This document shows, in pieces, positions 30,665 through 43,165 of a DNA stretch of 64,000 bases. The stretch is from Anodontia alba. Its lineage: Eukaryota > Mollusca > Bivalvia > Lucinida > Lucinidae. The notes beneath the pieces are model-generated. The model saw nothing but the letters and a program-made list of their open reading frames with translations, ran no database searches and was not told the origin of the DNA. The stretch's first letter is position 1. The number at the start of each line of letters is the position of its first letter. The stretch lies in NCBI GenBank assembly GCA_964016985.1, contig OZ024830.1:80564386-80628385 (forward strand). Direction: 5' to 3'. The position numbers and the translations under genes were made by a program.

Positions 30665-30945
30665 AACACACGACCTGCTTTGAAAGATCCGATCTGGTCA
30701 GTCTATTCGGGACTCGGGTCATTTGCATCCGCGCAGTCTGATCGAGGCCCTAAACGGATAATTGTTATCTGAAGGTTCTATACGGGAACAGGGCTGCTCA
30801 GATGCGCAGGCTTCCTGGGACTCCAATGTCATTAGGTGTCTCTCTCTCTCTCATACACAAGCGACCAGCGTAGACAGATCAGACTGTGCATCCAGTGTAT
30901 TCGGTGCATCTGATCGGAGTCTGCACGGGTCGCTACCAATAATAT
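30385..30945. repeat. Cluster of class K sequences and CT microsatellite
   Basis: Five CAGACTGATC/GATGCGCAGGCT-like segments occur in alternating orientation (about 30385-30450, 30530-30570, 30690-30750, 30785-30825, 30865-30930), with a CT run at 30616-30661 in between. No coding content. Confidence 0.65.
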
Positions 30946-31019
30946 TTGTGTAATTTTATTGGCGTACAAAGTAGAGCTCAAAGCTTGGGTCCGAAGCCAG
31001 TTTTGCGTCTCGTAAATCA

Positions 31020-31025
<6 letters not shown>

Positions 31026-31060
<35 letters not shown>
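31026..31060. repeat. (CT)n microsatellite
   Basis: Uninterrupted CT run; gives Arg-Glu-Arg-Glu frames on the other strand. Confidence 0.95.
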
Positions 31061-32398
<1,338 letters not shown>

Positions 32399-32735
32399 GA
32401 GGTGGGCTGGGTGGGATAGTGGTTAGTGCACTCGACTTTCAAGCGGGATATCGGGGTTCGAATCCCGCTCGAGTCGAGACAATTTTCAGACCATTAGTAC
32501 GCCTAGCTCATACTTGATGTGCCCTATTAAGTGGGCAGGACGGCGCTTGGTGACAGACAGTGGTACCAAGTGTGCCTGAGTGATCCATGAAAGTACATGA
32601 ACATAACAGTCGCCATTGCCTCTGTGTGCCTCGGGTACCTGGTAGCGTTAAAAATCCGCACAACAACGACAATCGCTGTAGAGGGCGCTGTCTCTATGTA
32701 ACTCAGTTGCCTGATAGCGTTACAATCTAATTGAT
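32399..32735 (+). mobile_element. tRNA-derived SINE 2
   Basis: The tRNA-like head has A box TAGTGGTTAGTG (32417-32428) and B box GGTTCGAATCC (32455-32465). The body reads GTACGCCTAGCTCATACTTG and AGTGGTACCAAGTGTGCC; the tail is rich in GTTAAAAATCCGCACAACAA. A second, inverted copy with the same body lies at 54993-55262. The head lies in a repeated unit, so it is not a tRNA gene. Confidence 0.85.
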
Positions 32736-32848
32736 TAATTGATCATTGTAGAGATGCAAAGAAAGAAAAACTATTTTTTCTCCGGAGATCAATTCCAAAT
32801 TAATTACAATTTGATTTGTTCATAGCAAAACACACAAGATGTGGGGGA

Positions 32849-32879
<31 letters not shown>

Positions 32880-33252
32880 ATAGATTTTGATCTTATTTCT
32901 TCCCTAGTTGATTTTTTTTTTATGTACGTATAAGGCTTAATTGATAAATCGATTTTACCAAATTTAAATAGAGAATGCGTTTTCTGGGACAATTTTATGT
33001 GTTGTCCAAAAAGACAATCTTAAAACGTTTACAGTGATACACAATGTTACCAAAATCAGTTCAAGTTCAATTTAAGTTTCTTCCCGGAAGAAACGTGTCT
33101 TTTCGAAATATTCACGCAAATCTTAATCAACTGATCTTCAACACACGAAGTCGCAGGGTTCGTTCCAGTTTTCTCCATTTAGTTAGTTAGTCAGTTACAA
33201 GAATAATGATTACAAAAGTTTGCGCTAACACGTTTGTTGCAATTATTTTTGA
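32736..33252. other. No gene; short (AAAT)n run
   Basis: An AAAT microsatellite at 32850-32880; otherwise unassigned. Confidence 0.45.
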
Positions 33253-33529
33253 CATCACGAAAACAAGCCTATATAGTTTTGAGCCCTTAAACCCCACTTT
33301 TATACAGTGAAACTGGGGTGTACAGGTGTGTACATTAATTTTCTTATTTTTGTTGAAAAGCATAGATTGTGGGTACTCGTTAGAACCGCCTCGGCGAGGC
33401 GGTTCTAACGAGTACCACAACTATGTTTTGAGCAGAAACATGAAAAATATCAGATTTTTTTTATCTGAAATTTTTCAGTTTTTGGTGGTGAAATTTTCAA
33501 TATATTTGAATAGGCGTGTTTTCATAATG
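33253..33529 (+). mobile_element. Family A hairpin MITE
   Basis: CATCACGAAAACAAGCCTAT and ATAGGCGTGTTTTCATAATG ends; central hairpin with tip ACTCGTTAGAACCGCCTCG on both arms. Confidence 0.92.
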
Positions 33530-34299
33530 AGCTGACTGCGGCTCGTTTATCGAGTGGCCGAGATCTCTTGACTACCACCAGGTAAAAACTTGAGAAGCAC
33601 TAAACATGGTCTTTGATAGACTCGCTATAATTGACAGCTTTGCTCATTGGCGAATGAGAGAGAGAGGGAATGCGGACACAGACAAAGATGTCACTTTCGA
33701 AAAATCTAAGACTGTAGAAAGTCTGTTGACTTATATATAAAAAAAAAAAATAAATGAAGAAAACAGCACTGTCTGATCAAAGTCTTGGATAGGCGATCTG
33801 TAGGAAAGAAACACTTTAGCGAATGCGCATGCAGGTCTGGGCCTTTCCTATTTTCATTTAGGCATAGTTAATACAAACTTACTAAATAAATAAAAATGTT
33901 AAAAAAAATATTTTGTATAAATAAAATTTATAACTTCATGATGTTTATATATACAATGAGTAAATGTTTGCTATTAATATTTAGATTCAGCAGGTCCCCT
34001 CTGTCCAACCTACTTACGTCGGGATAACACTATTACGTAGGGAATATTGCAAGTTTGCGTAAGGACAACGAATCTGACGCTTTTTTTTTTATGGCTGCGA
34101 TCATATGGTGGTAAGTAAATAGTGATCTTTCTCGAACAATGATCAATGTCACCACGAATGAATATGTGCATACGGCTGAGAAAAGACCTAACTTTATATC
34201 TGTGCAGGCACCCTGACCAAACTTTTCTTGTTTTTCTCAACCAATCGAAAAAACTATGACCACGGGTCACGAATAGTATGATGCCGTTCATTTATGATC

Positions 34300-34331
<32 letters not shown>

Positions 34332-34467
34332 GCAAGGCAGTTACGAACAGTGCATCTTTATTTTGATATTGTTTATCTTTTAACCGATTTAAAGTTTTTT
34401 TTTTTTTTTTTTTTTTTGTCTTGTTTTGAAACATACAAGCCTCAATTTAAGCGCTGTATGCTCAAAA
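33530..34467. other. No gene recognised; T-runs
   Basis: Unassigned sequence, with T-runs at 34300-34326 and 34397-34417. The 93-codon minus frame at 34010-34291 has no recognisable domain. Confidence 0.4.
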
Positions 34468-34515
34468 TTTACCTACGTTACCGAGAAGTGCGCACTTCTC
34501 GGTAACGTAGGTAAA
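34468..34515. repeat. Perfect 48-bp palindrome
   Basis: TTTACCTACGTTACCGAGAA plus GTGC is followed at once by its exact complement, with no loop; the centre is between 34491 and 34492. No related copy was seen in the window. Confidence 0.95.
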
Positions 34516-34682
34516 CCAATATTCATATGATGACTTTCTATTTAAATTCTTATGCATACGTCATTGCCGGGAAACAAACTTCGTGGTAACTACCATTTAA
34601 GCTTACGTCACACGCTCTGAAGTCTTTTCGGATGCGATTTTAGTTCGGAAAGAAGTTCTTTCCATTTCGTTCTTCAACCTCG

Positions 34683-35172
34683 TGGAGGGGAGGTTGGTGG
34701 GGTTGTGGGGGGGGGGGGGGGGGGGGTGGGGGGGTGTGGGTGGTAACTTCCTATATATGACATAGTACGGATGTGCGTGCCGAATGACCCCCTTTTTCAG
34801 CGTTGCAAGGTATATGATTAGCCCCCTTTTTTCAACAAAAAGTATATGACTGACCCGATTTTTCTTGATTTGTATGTGAAAGGCCTCACTTTTCTGACAT
34901 CCCCGTAAATGCGTATATTTTTTCGCTCAGAGATTTGTCGAGGCTGCTTGTTCTCTTGGTATTCAGTGAATTGACTGCTATGTTTGTCTAACTACCAGCA
35001 ATAAATGGGTATAAAAATCAAAGGGCAGTATATGAATAGTCAACATTTCGGACGATCAAGTATATGAATGGGTCCGTTTTTTCAAAGGCCAGGTATATGA
35101 ATCGTGTAAGCTCGTACACCCGTATCACCCCCAAGTTACCGCCCAAGTCACCGCCCCCCCCCCCACCCCCAG
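34683..35172. repeat. Element bounded by a G-run and a C-run, with repeated TATATGA motifs
   Basis: The left end has a long G-run then TGGGTGGTAACTT. The right end has CCAAGTTACCGCCC then a C-run, so the ends are inverted. Inside, short blocks GTATATGA(A/T)T followed by a CCCCCTTTTT- or GGTCCGTTTTT-like stretch recur at about 34755, 34810, 34845, 35030, 35070 and 35093. No coding frame was recognised. Confidence 0.65.
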
Positions 35173-35267
35173 TGGGGCTTTGCTGTCCGCTTATTATTGG
35201 ATACTGTAGAATATAATGAGAAATAGCTTAGTCCCTGATCAGACTGTATAGGGTCGTTGACTGATCT

Positions 35268-35462
35268 GGCCCCGAGGTTATAAAACTTTTTTTCATGCTC
35301 AACTCAGTTGGCATTTTCATATTTATTAGAAGAGAAAATTTCATGCTCAGCTAGGTTTTGCAAGAAAGAATTTGGCATTATTAGTAATTTGAGATTTATT
35401 AGCATGAAAATTTTCGTGCTCAGCTGAGTTGAGCATGAAAAAAGTTTCATAACCTCGGGGCC
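35268..35462. repeat. Inverted repeat, ~45 bp outer arms
   Basis: GGCCCCGAGGTTATAAAACT then TTCATGCTCAACTCAG on the left pairs with CTGAGTTGAGCATGAA then AGTTTCATAACCTCGGGGCC on the right. A weaker inner copy of TTTCATGCTCAGCTAGG is in the spacer. Confidence 0.85.
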
Positions 35463-35976
35463 TGGATGTTTACTGTTCGCATGTGTCCAGGCACCCTTTT
35501 CTCATGACGAAACTCGATTTTATAAAAATAAGGATTTTCAGATGAGCCATGCAATGCGAAAACGTCTCTTCGGGCATATGCGGATGGCGAAGGTACAGAT
35601 CAGCCTGCGCATTGGCACAGTCTGATTAAGACCTTCACTGTACTGTTAAAGGATGATTGAATACTACAGAATGTATGAATGGACAGCAAACGCCCGGATG
35701 ATACTTTGCGCATGCTCAGCATGATCTTAATCTGCGCGTGTTACGCATGTTCGATGGCAATTTTCGCTTGACGCGGCCCAGATGATTATATGACAGAAGG
35801 ATGTCATCGCTGTTCAGGTGAATGCTCTTCCTGTTTGCAATGAACACGTATCTATGTACACGTATAGTACACATTATCATGTTGCATTACATCTTTTTTT
35901 ATGGTCTCATAAATTTGAATTGAGCCGACGCACAGCATTTCCTGCAAGATAGCATGTGCGACCAGAGATGTTTCAG
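35463..35976. other. No gene; degraded class K hairpins
   Basis: CAGATCAGCCTGCGCATTGG (35598-35617) and CATGCTCAGCATGATCTTAA (35712-35731) belong to class K; nothing else recognised. Confidence 0.5.
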
Positions 35977-36263
35977 CATCATAAAAACACGCCTATATAA
36001 TTTTGACCCCCTAAAAGTAAAACTGGGGTTTACTGGGGTTATACATTATTTTTCTTGTTTTGCTAAAACATAGGTTGTGGGAGAGGCGGTTCTAACGAGT
36101 ACCCACAAGAACCGCCTCTCCTAGGCCGAGGCGGTTCTAACGAGTACTCACAATCTATGTTTTGAGCAGATATATGAAAAATATCAGAATTTTTAATCTG
36201 AAATATTTTCCTTGTTTGGTTGCAAAATTTTCAATGTATTTGAATAGGCGTGTTTTCGTAATG
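35977..36263 (+). mobile_element. Family A MITE with rearranged double hairpin
   Basis: Ends CATCATAAAAACACGCCTAT and ATAGGCGTGTTTTCGTAATG. The hairpin region holds three partial arms in a row: AGGCGGTTCTAACGAGTACC, then AGAACCGCCTCTCC, then CGAGGCGGTTCTAACGAGTA. The left CCCCACTTTTAT segment is deleted. Confidence 0.88.
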
Positions 36264-36545
36264 GGTCAGCCTGCGCATCTGCGCAGTCTGATCAGTCTTT
36301 ACATGGTACTCTGTGGGTAGACAAAGATCCTTTCTTGGCTCGATTGTACGAGCCATGGTATACAGACGCCAAAATTTTCTTTAAGGTAGTTGTCCACGTG
36401 ATTATCATTGACCAATGTAATTAAACCATGCTTTAGACGAAACCCAGGTAACGATTATTTTTGGCCCCGCTAGTCTTAATTTCGTCGCAGTGACGTCAGA
36501 GCGGAGGGTTATCTGTAAAACCTGAACGGGGATATTTGGAAATTA

Positions 36546-36613
36546 GCAAACAGTGTAGACCCAGATCAGACGCCACAGAACGCGGGGTCTGATGAGGGTC
36601 TGCACTGTTTGCT
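36546..36613. repeat. Class K hairpin
   Basis: AAACAGTGTAGACCCAGATC with AGACGCCACAGAACGCGGGG and its complementary return GGGTCTGCACTGTTT. A typical full-length member of the class. Confidence 0.8.
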
Positions 36614-36639
36614 CAAAATACAGGAAGGTAAATGTTTTT

Positions 36640-36965
36640 GATTGAGTGTGTTGGGGTTTAACGAAACGTCAACCCTGGTGGGCCATTTTGTGTCATCTCC
36701 CAGAGAAAGGGAGAAAAGAGATAGAAAAGATAGTAGAAGAGGTGAAAGAGAGGGACAGGGAAGAAAGAAGAACAGGAATGAAAGTGAAGAAATAGAATAA
36801 AAAAAAAAAAACAAATAAAAAAAAAAAACATTCCCCTCTACCCTTACCTGCAACAAGGATAGCGGGCCTTGCCCAACTGTAAGCCAATATCAGTTGAACG
36901 CCCCAGTGACGTAAGATATACGACACCTTTGCACCACCCGACCACCCCACAAGGTAAAGGTTAAA
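36640..36965. repeat. Dispersed purine-rich repeat, copy 1 (second at 58105-58350)
   Basis: GAGAGGGACAGGGAAGAAAG, AACAGGAATGAAAGTGAA, CCCTTACCTGC and ACAAGGATAGCGGGCCTTGC recur at 58105-58350. A shorter trace is at 37645-37760. The poly-Leu/Phe minus frames are artefacts of the purine-rich strand. Confidence 0.8.
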
Positions 36966-37061
36966 TGAAACAGTGTTAAGTCCCCGTTCAGGACTATTTC
37001 CCCAGCCTACACTCAGAGACAATCGATTCCCCAGTGCTGCCAGTGCTTTGATTTAAATCAT

Positions 37062-37284
37062 CTTTATTGCATAAAAAGCAGTGTCGCACGTTATTAACAG
37101 CCGTGCATTAACCGGCGAAAAACCGTGTATTAACAAGGCAATTCACGCGCTGTAAATGCACAGCTACGCAACTTTCAATATGCTGGTACCGGGGCCACAG
37201 AGCTGCTGCCGACACAAGATGTGTACTACCGTGCCCTCGAATGAGCATAGTCCGTGGAAATAGCGTTCGCGCGATATCGGTGAA
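37062..37284. repeat. Dispersed repeat, copy 2 (inverted to 5-232)
   Basis: Complement of the repeat at the window start, with 10-20 percent visible differences. Confidence 0.7.
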
Positions 37285-37375
37285 AAGGCGAAACAAAATA
37301 GTGCAAGAAATAATGCGAAATGGAGCAAATGTTTTCAGTTTTTAGGCAATAATAGCGATTGAACATGGTTTTTCA

Positions 37376-37473
37376 ATACATTAACATTCGCCAGGTCCCT
37401 TGGGAGGTGTTGAAAACCGCGGCCTTCGGCCTCGGTTTACAACACCTCCCACAGGACGTGGCGAATGTTAATG
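37376..37473. repeat. Palindrome, ~46 bp arms, TTCG loop
   Basis: CATTAACATTCGCCAGGTCC then GGGAGGTGTTGAAAACCGCG pairs with GAGGCCGAAGGCC-proximal and distal complements ending GGCGAATGTTAATG. Few mismatches. No second copy was seen. Confidence 0.85.
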
Positions 37474-37519
37474 CATAAAAAAAAACATGTTTGATACCTA
37501 TATTAAATGGGCAACTAAG

Positions 37520-37945
37520 ACTCCGTTCAGCCTGCGCGGATGCTCGGGTAGATCTGAGTCTTCGTTGTGCGCACAATTTGTATGAAATACTGTTTCCCGG
37601 CTCAAATTTAATCACTATGGCTTGTTTGAGTTATTCTTTAACGATGCATCAACCCTTGTGGGTCATTTTGTGCCTCCTCTAAGGAAGGGGAAAGGAATAG
37701 AGGAGTAAGCGGATGAGATGAAAGAGAAGAATAAAGGAGGATTAGATGAAAAAGCAAATGAGCTATCTCATGACAAAACCAACAAAATGACTATGCGTCC
37801 TGCGAAAACTTAGATCAGCCTGGGCATCCGGTCAGTCTTCGCTGTGCGCTCAGCGGGTAGCTAAGGACCCAAGCTTTCTTATTGCGGACAGCGAAGACTC
37901 TGATCAGACTGGGCGGATGCCCAGGCTGATCTGAGTCTGCGCTGG
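37520..37945. repeat. Class K sequences, one as a spaced inverted pair
   Basis: At 37808-37845 and 37885-37945, AGATCAGCCTGGGCATCCG and GACTCTGATCAGACTGGGCG alternate with their complements (CCCAGGCTGATCTGAGTC). A further piece lies at 37526-37566. No coding content. Confidence 0.65.
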
Positions 37946-38129
37946 GTGCACGCGCTATTTTGTTGGTTTTGTCACGAGGTTCAAAGGTCAAGCATGTAGA
38001 AGGTCTAGATCCGGGCAGACACGTCATTTCAAATACATATGTGACGTCGACGTAACGTCTCTACGTTTGGTTTTCTGAGATTACGCAACAAATCCGAGCA
38101 GCCTTATACAGCAATAGTAAATAGAAACT

Positions 38130-38620
38130 AGAGCCAGTCGATGGCGCGCCATCGCATATCCCTGCGCTAGCGCCTCCGCATATCGCCGCGCACATCAAAA
38201 TTCCAAATGCGTTCCTCCAGTCCTCATCCATAGGGCTATTACCTGTGACAGTTTCAAGGTTCTAGCTCAAAAAGCCTAGGAGGAGTTGTGTGACACTAAA
38301 AATGGACCCAAAATCCTATTTTTTTTTACCCCTGGAGACCCCCAGACATGCCCCCGGGGCAAAATTTTTGCACCTCTGTATTCTACTCTTCAATACCTTT
38401 GAATTTAATATGCAACATGACTATGTTTGTACAAAATGGATTTTGGACCCTTAGGGCCCACACCCCTGGTCCTGCCTCCAAAATACTGAATGTGTTCCTC
38501 CAGTCCTCATCCATAGGGCTATTGCCTGTGAAATTTTCGAGCTTCTAGCTTAAACGGTCTAGGAGCAATGGTGTGACATTACAGAAAGATGTACGGACGG
38601 ACGGAAGGCGGGGATTATCA
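38130..38620. repeat. Direct repeat ~290 bp apart, GACGGACGG tail
   Basis: GTTCCTCCAGTCCTCATCCA then TAGGGCTATT(A/G)CCTGTGA occurs at 38211 and again at 38491, each followed by TTCTAGCT(C/T)AA and CTAGGAG. The second ends in ACGGACGGACGGAAGGCGGG. This matches the style of the arrays at 50.9 and 60.6 kb. Confidence 0.7.
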
Positions 38621-38748
38621 TTAGGTCATAGTAAAAGCGATAACTATTCAAGACCCTAATTCTTTGCCATACTTATCCTAAACTTTGAATAGTCAATAAG
38701 TCCATTATACTTACATGTTGATAAGACGTAAAGCTGCAAAATGAGTGG

Positions 38749-38935
38749 CAAACTGTGTAGACCGCATTCTGCGATGTTTCATCTTGGTCTACACTGTTTG
38801 TCAGACCGCTTTCAGTGGCGTCTGATATAGGTCTACAGTCAGGCAGCATTGTTTGGCGTCTAATCTGGGTCTTCACAGTTTGTCAGGCCGTAATCTGCCG
38901 CCTCTGATATTGGTTTATACTGTTTGCTCAGGCCT
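38749..38935. repeat. Class K hairpins in tandem
   Basis: Four AGACC/GGTCTACACTGTTTG(T/C)C blocks in a row at about 45-60 bp spacing, with partial palindromes. Confidence 0.65.
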
Positions 38936-39178
38936 GTTTGGTTTCAAAACTTATGCTACACGTTGTATTAGATTTCAACATCAGAGAAAAAAAAACAATC
39001 GGATGTAAAGACCCTGGTCACACTGCGCTAAGGGTTATGTTGAACTGAACCTTCGTTGTTCGCATATTCGTTAAAACCCTATCAAAGATGGACCATCGCA
39101 GTCAATTTGCGTGTTATCTTGCTCCAGTGATTTTCAATGGCAATGGTGTACATTTCTAACTTTTCTGCAGCACCACCC

Positions 39179-39216
39179 TTAAACTTTGCATGCTGGGTAA
39201 AAATTTCAGCAGACGA

Positions 39217-39313
<97 letters not shown>

Positions 39314-39465
39314 CCTTTTTCCTATAAAATAACTTTTGATATTTCTTGCAAATTGTTTCCTTATGAGGCAATTTGCATGGAATAGCAAAGCCTTTTTTTC
39401 TGAGAAAAATAAGAAAAAAGTATGATCAGTTTGTCGTCTGCTGAATTGGGAGTGGTGCAGGTTAA
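39179..39465 (+). mobile_element. Family G MITE with microsatellite expansion
   Basis: TTAA ends; CAGCAGACGACAT at left and GTTTGTCGTCTGCTGAATT at right. One hairpin arm has been replaced by (CT)n then (TA)n (39221-39312); the other arm remains as GCAATTTGCATGGAATAGCA. Confidence 0.78.
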
Positions 39466-39600
39466 TGAAATGTAGGCATTCAGGCATACAGAACCTTGTC
39501 TCACCTGATTTTCTTGTTGGTTTTACTCTTTTTTTTTCTCCTGGGAAAAATAAGAAAACTACTATCCTAAATGTCTTTGCTTCAAGAGCAGCCATTTTGA

Positions 39601-39817
39601 CATCACGAAAACACGCCTATATAGTTTTGACCACTTTAAACTCCACTTTTATATAGTAAAAATGGGGTTTACAGGGTATACATTATTTTTCTTATTTCTG
39701 CTCGTCGAGGCGGTTCTAACGAGTACCCACAATCTATGTTTTGATCAGAAATATGAAAAATATCAGAATTTTTTATCTGAAAATTTTTATTTTTCGGTGG
39801 GAAAATTTTCAGTATTA
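39601..39817 (+). mobile_element. Family A MITE, left hairpin arm and right end lost
   Basis: CATCACGAAAACACGCCTAT at left. The left hairpin arm is missing (CTGCTCGTCGAGGCGGTTCT junction). The sequence ends after AAATTTTCAGTATTAATTAT without the right terminal repeat. Confidence 0.85.
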
Positions 39818-40248
39818 ATTATATACAACAAAACCGTAATTTTTGTCAGACAAAGGTAACAGATAATATTATATAAAGTAAAACAAAATTGATTTTAGAT
39901 TTATTTAAAGGAATACACTTAAATAATTTTGTTAAAAATTTAAGGGAAGCAATTGAAGCCGTGCGGGTGTTGGCTGCAAACAAGTTCAGCTTCTAAAAAT
40001 GGGATAGTAACTACGTACAGAGGGTCGTATTTCCCCATAGTTTTCGGACAAACGGACCTGGACAAAGCTCTACGCTGTTTGCGACTTATCCAGGTGTTTC
40101 ATACACATTAACAGGTAGTCAAATGGACTTGTTCGAATTTTAGAAGTATAGCAAGAAGTTGAAGAGTTATACTTTAAGTTAATCTGCAGAGTATGTTCGG
40201 ACACACATGTCTGAATGAATAATTTAAACCCAGATCGAACTCCAGCTA
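39818..40248. other. No gene recognised
   Basis: Contains one weak class K trace (CTACGCTGTTTGCGACTT near 40070). Nothing else supported. Confidence 0.4.
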
Positions 40249-40528
40249 CATCACAAAAACATTCCTATATAATTTTGACCCCCTTAAACCCCACTTTTGT
40301 ACAGTAAAACTGGGGTTTACAGGGGTATACAGTATTTTTCTTATTTCTGCTCAAAAACATAGATTGTGTGTACTCGTTGGAACCGCCTCGGCGAGGCGGT
40401 TCTAACAAGTACCTACAATCTATGTTTAGAGCAGAAATATGAAAAATATGAGAGTTTTTTTATCTGTAAATTTTCAGGTTTTAGAGGTGAAACTTTCTAT
40501 ATATTTGAATAGGCGTGTTTTCGTAATG
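40249..40528 (+). mobile_element. Family A hairpin MITE
   Basis: ATCACAAAAACATTCCTAT and ATAGGCGTGTTTTCGTAATG ends; central hairpin with tip ACTCGTTGGAACCGCCTCG. Confidence 0.9.
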
Positions 40529-40958
40529 AAATTGTTTTATCTGCGCTTTCACTGTTTATCATACCCAAAGAAGGTTACGAGACTAGACTCGTGCAGCAGG
40601 GTCGTCTCCATCTCACTCGCCCACCCCACCCCACAAGACCCCACCACGAGATCAGCGCTGTACGTGCTGTGGGCTATAAAAATGATGATCCCCAAAACAA
40701 GTAAAAAAAAAATGTTAATTTACAATTAAGGTCTAGGTCCTATTAACAACTCAAAGCGGCACTTAACTGAAACTGCAAATTTTACATTTAATGTGGGTTT
40801 CAAGTCACACGTTTTCACCTTTATCACAAAAGAAGAATTACATAAAATATGTAAACAAATTCCGTCCAATTATTTTGGATGACTTGTATCCAGCTTTTTT
40901 GGTCATAAAACCAACAGGGCGGAAATATTGTTTGTAATGCAATACGCATTTTGGTCTA

Positions 40959-41177
40959 TTAACCTTTACCACGCTTTGGCAAGATTTAGCTGACGATAAC
41001 TTTGGAATTGATAATACTTCTCTTATTTTTTTTTTTTTTTTTTTTTTTTTTTTCAGAAAACAAGTTTTAGAATTTCATGGAAATTGTCTTGCTTTCAAAG
41101 CCTGTTTGCCAGGAAAAATAAGAAAATATTTCAAAATGTCGTCTGCTGAAAGTTTTACCAAGCATACTCAGCATTAA
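40959..41177 (+). mobile_element. Family G MITE
   Basis: TTAACCTTTACCACGCTTTG at left and GCATACTCAGCATTAA at right; AGCTGACGATAACTTTG and TGTCGTCTGCTGAAAGTTTT subterminal; a T-run (41029-41053) lies inside. Confidence 0.78.
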
Positions 41178-42334
41178 GATGGTTTAGTACCTTATAAATA
41201 AAAACGCCACGAAATATGATTCAGCAGACGATAGATTGGTAATATTCTTTTCTCCATTTTGTCCTCAAAAACAGTTGAAAATTAGCCATATTCTTATTTT
41301 AACTGTTTAATAATACAAATACTTATCACTGAATGCTAAAGTACTGGTCAAACGAAAATAAGCAATACCTTTCTATCTCTTTCTCTTTTGATAAGACTTG
41401 ACAATTCCTTCAAAATGTCTCCTTCGGATCTTATACATTTATACTCATTTTCTGTGAAAAAAAGGAGAAAACATTTTGATTGTGTTCTGGTCTAATCAGT
41501 ACAGAAATGATTGAAACACCAAATTTGGTTTATTTTTCCTGTAGATTTCAAAACGTTTTAACAAAATTAACAGTTAAAAACAAGAGCAGTGCTTGATAAT
41601 TTTCCCTAATTCATGTCTCAGTAATGACAGTCATAACCATATTGCATTATTACTACGCCATATGTATTTTTTACTGCAGTGCTGGTAGTTATTATTGTAT
41701 TTACAGCAGGATGTAACAGAGAACAAAGAACCCCACCAACCACACTTTAGGCCTTGGAAGTGCGGTTACTGGTGGCATGTGACTTATTTATACAGATTTT
41801 CTACTATTAAATTTATGAGTTTGAAGTGAAAACCAGGGATCTGATTGGTGGAAAACAAAGCTTAAATCTATAGAAAACATCGAATTTATCACGCGTTTAC
41901 TGTTTTTTTTTTTTTTTTTTTTTTGGCCTTTGATTACTTTCTCTTCATTAAATTCAGCGCTACACCATACATAATGTTGAAATAATTTTATCTATTATTA
42001 GTTTAGGGTAGAGTTAAACGTCAGTTTGCATTACTTTTTGAATGGTCCTTAACATTTTCATACTAGTTTGATTTGCAGCTTGCCTGAAAATTACCTAGTC
42101 ATTTAATTAAAGTGCAAGTTTGTGTGAATTTCGGCAGTTATCAAAAATAGAACCATGGCAAATTGTTTCCAAGTGACACCAAGTAAACATTAAATTGAGA
42201 CGCAAATCGAATACGCTATTTCATTTGTCAAAAGATGACACACATTCGGGTACATTTCAATTACTCATTATTAATAATTCAGTAATTACAAGTGATTCAA
42301 AACAAACATTCGAAAACGTGTCTTCGGGCACAGG
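41178..42334. other. No gene recognised
   Basis: AT-rich sequence of about 1.15 kb with one T-run (41905-41924). An isolated CAGCAGACGATAGATTGG at 41223-41240 is a stray family G end. Confidence 0.45.
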
Positions 42335-42850
42335 CGGACAGCGAAGGCCCAGATCAGCCTGCGCATCTGCGCAGTCTGATCAGGCCATTTGCAGTCCGCA
42401 AGCAGAATCATTGGGTACTATAGAAAGTATGAATGAATAGCATTAAGCCCGGATGATACTTAACGCATACGAATGATAATCTGAATCTGCACATATTGCG
42501 CATGTTCGAAGGCACTTTTTAGCTTGGCGCGGCCTAGTTAGCGCGTGATTCGCAAAACGCAAGATACAGAAATATTAAAAGAAAAACAAACAAAATCAGA
42601 CACACCTTAAGAAAGTGGAGCTTATGTCGAATACCAACAGAAAAGACTCACGTCAACATGCATATGTATGCAGTGGCGGATCTAGGATCTTTTAACAGGC
42701 GAGTCAAAATGTTTTGAGTGGGTACGTTATTATTCAGAATACCGTATCAACTCGAAGTATTCAGACAGACAGGCCTGGGAGAACGGTGTAGATCCAGATC
42801 ATACGTCACAGAGAGTGGCAACTGATCAGGATCTGCACAGTATTTCACTC
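42335..42850. repeat. Class K hairpins (two)
   Basis: CCCAGATCAGCCTGCGCATC with its complement at 42347-42385 is a near-perfect palindrome. A decayed longer member GTGTAGATCCAGATCATACG returns through GATCAGGATCTGCAC at 42786-42842. Confidence 0.72.
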
Positions 42851-43092
42851 GTCCAGTAAAACTTTTGAACGCACCAACTTGGTGATTTAATTGAGTTGTT
42901 CAAAGTTTAGTAAAAATGCGGCAAGGAATTGAGATGAACGAATACACATAGGGGTAAATACGGTAGCACACCGGAAATTAAACATTGTTTGACATGCGTT
43001 ACCTGGGAGCAGATCAAGCGTTTCTTTTTTGTACAGCTATACGGTAAATACCCTAAAATTTCGTACACCAAAGCGTCTGACAAAATGGCATA

Positions 43093-43165
43093 TGCAAACA
43101 GCGTAGACCCAGATCAGACTGCTCCTGATGGAGCAGTCTGATCAGGGTCTACACTGTTTGCCATT
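43093..43165. repeat. Class K hairpin, perfect
   Basis: GCAAACAGCGTAGACCCAGA then TCAGACTGCTCC folds on GGAGCAGTCTGA and GGGTCTACACTGTTTGC with a 4-6 nt loop. Best-preserved member in the window. Confidence 0.9.

Noticed and set aside
32410..32485. tRNA gene on the plus strand
   Set aside because: Same reason: an inverted copy with the same body exists at 54993-55262.
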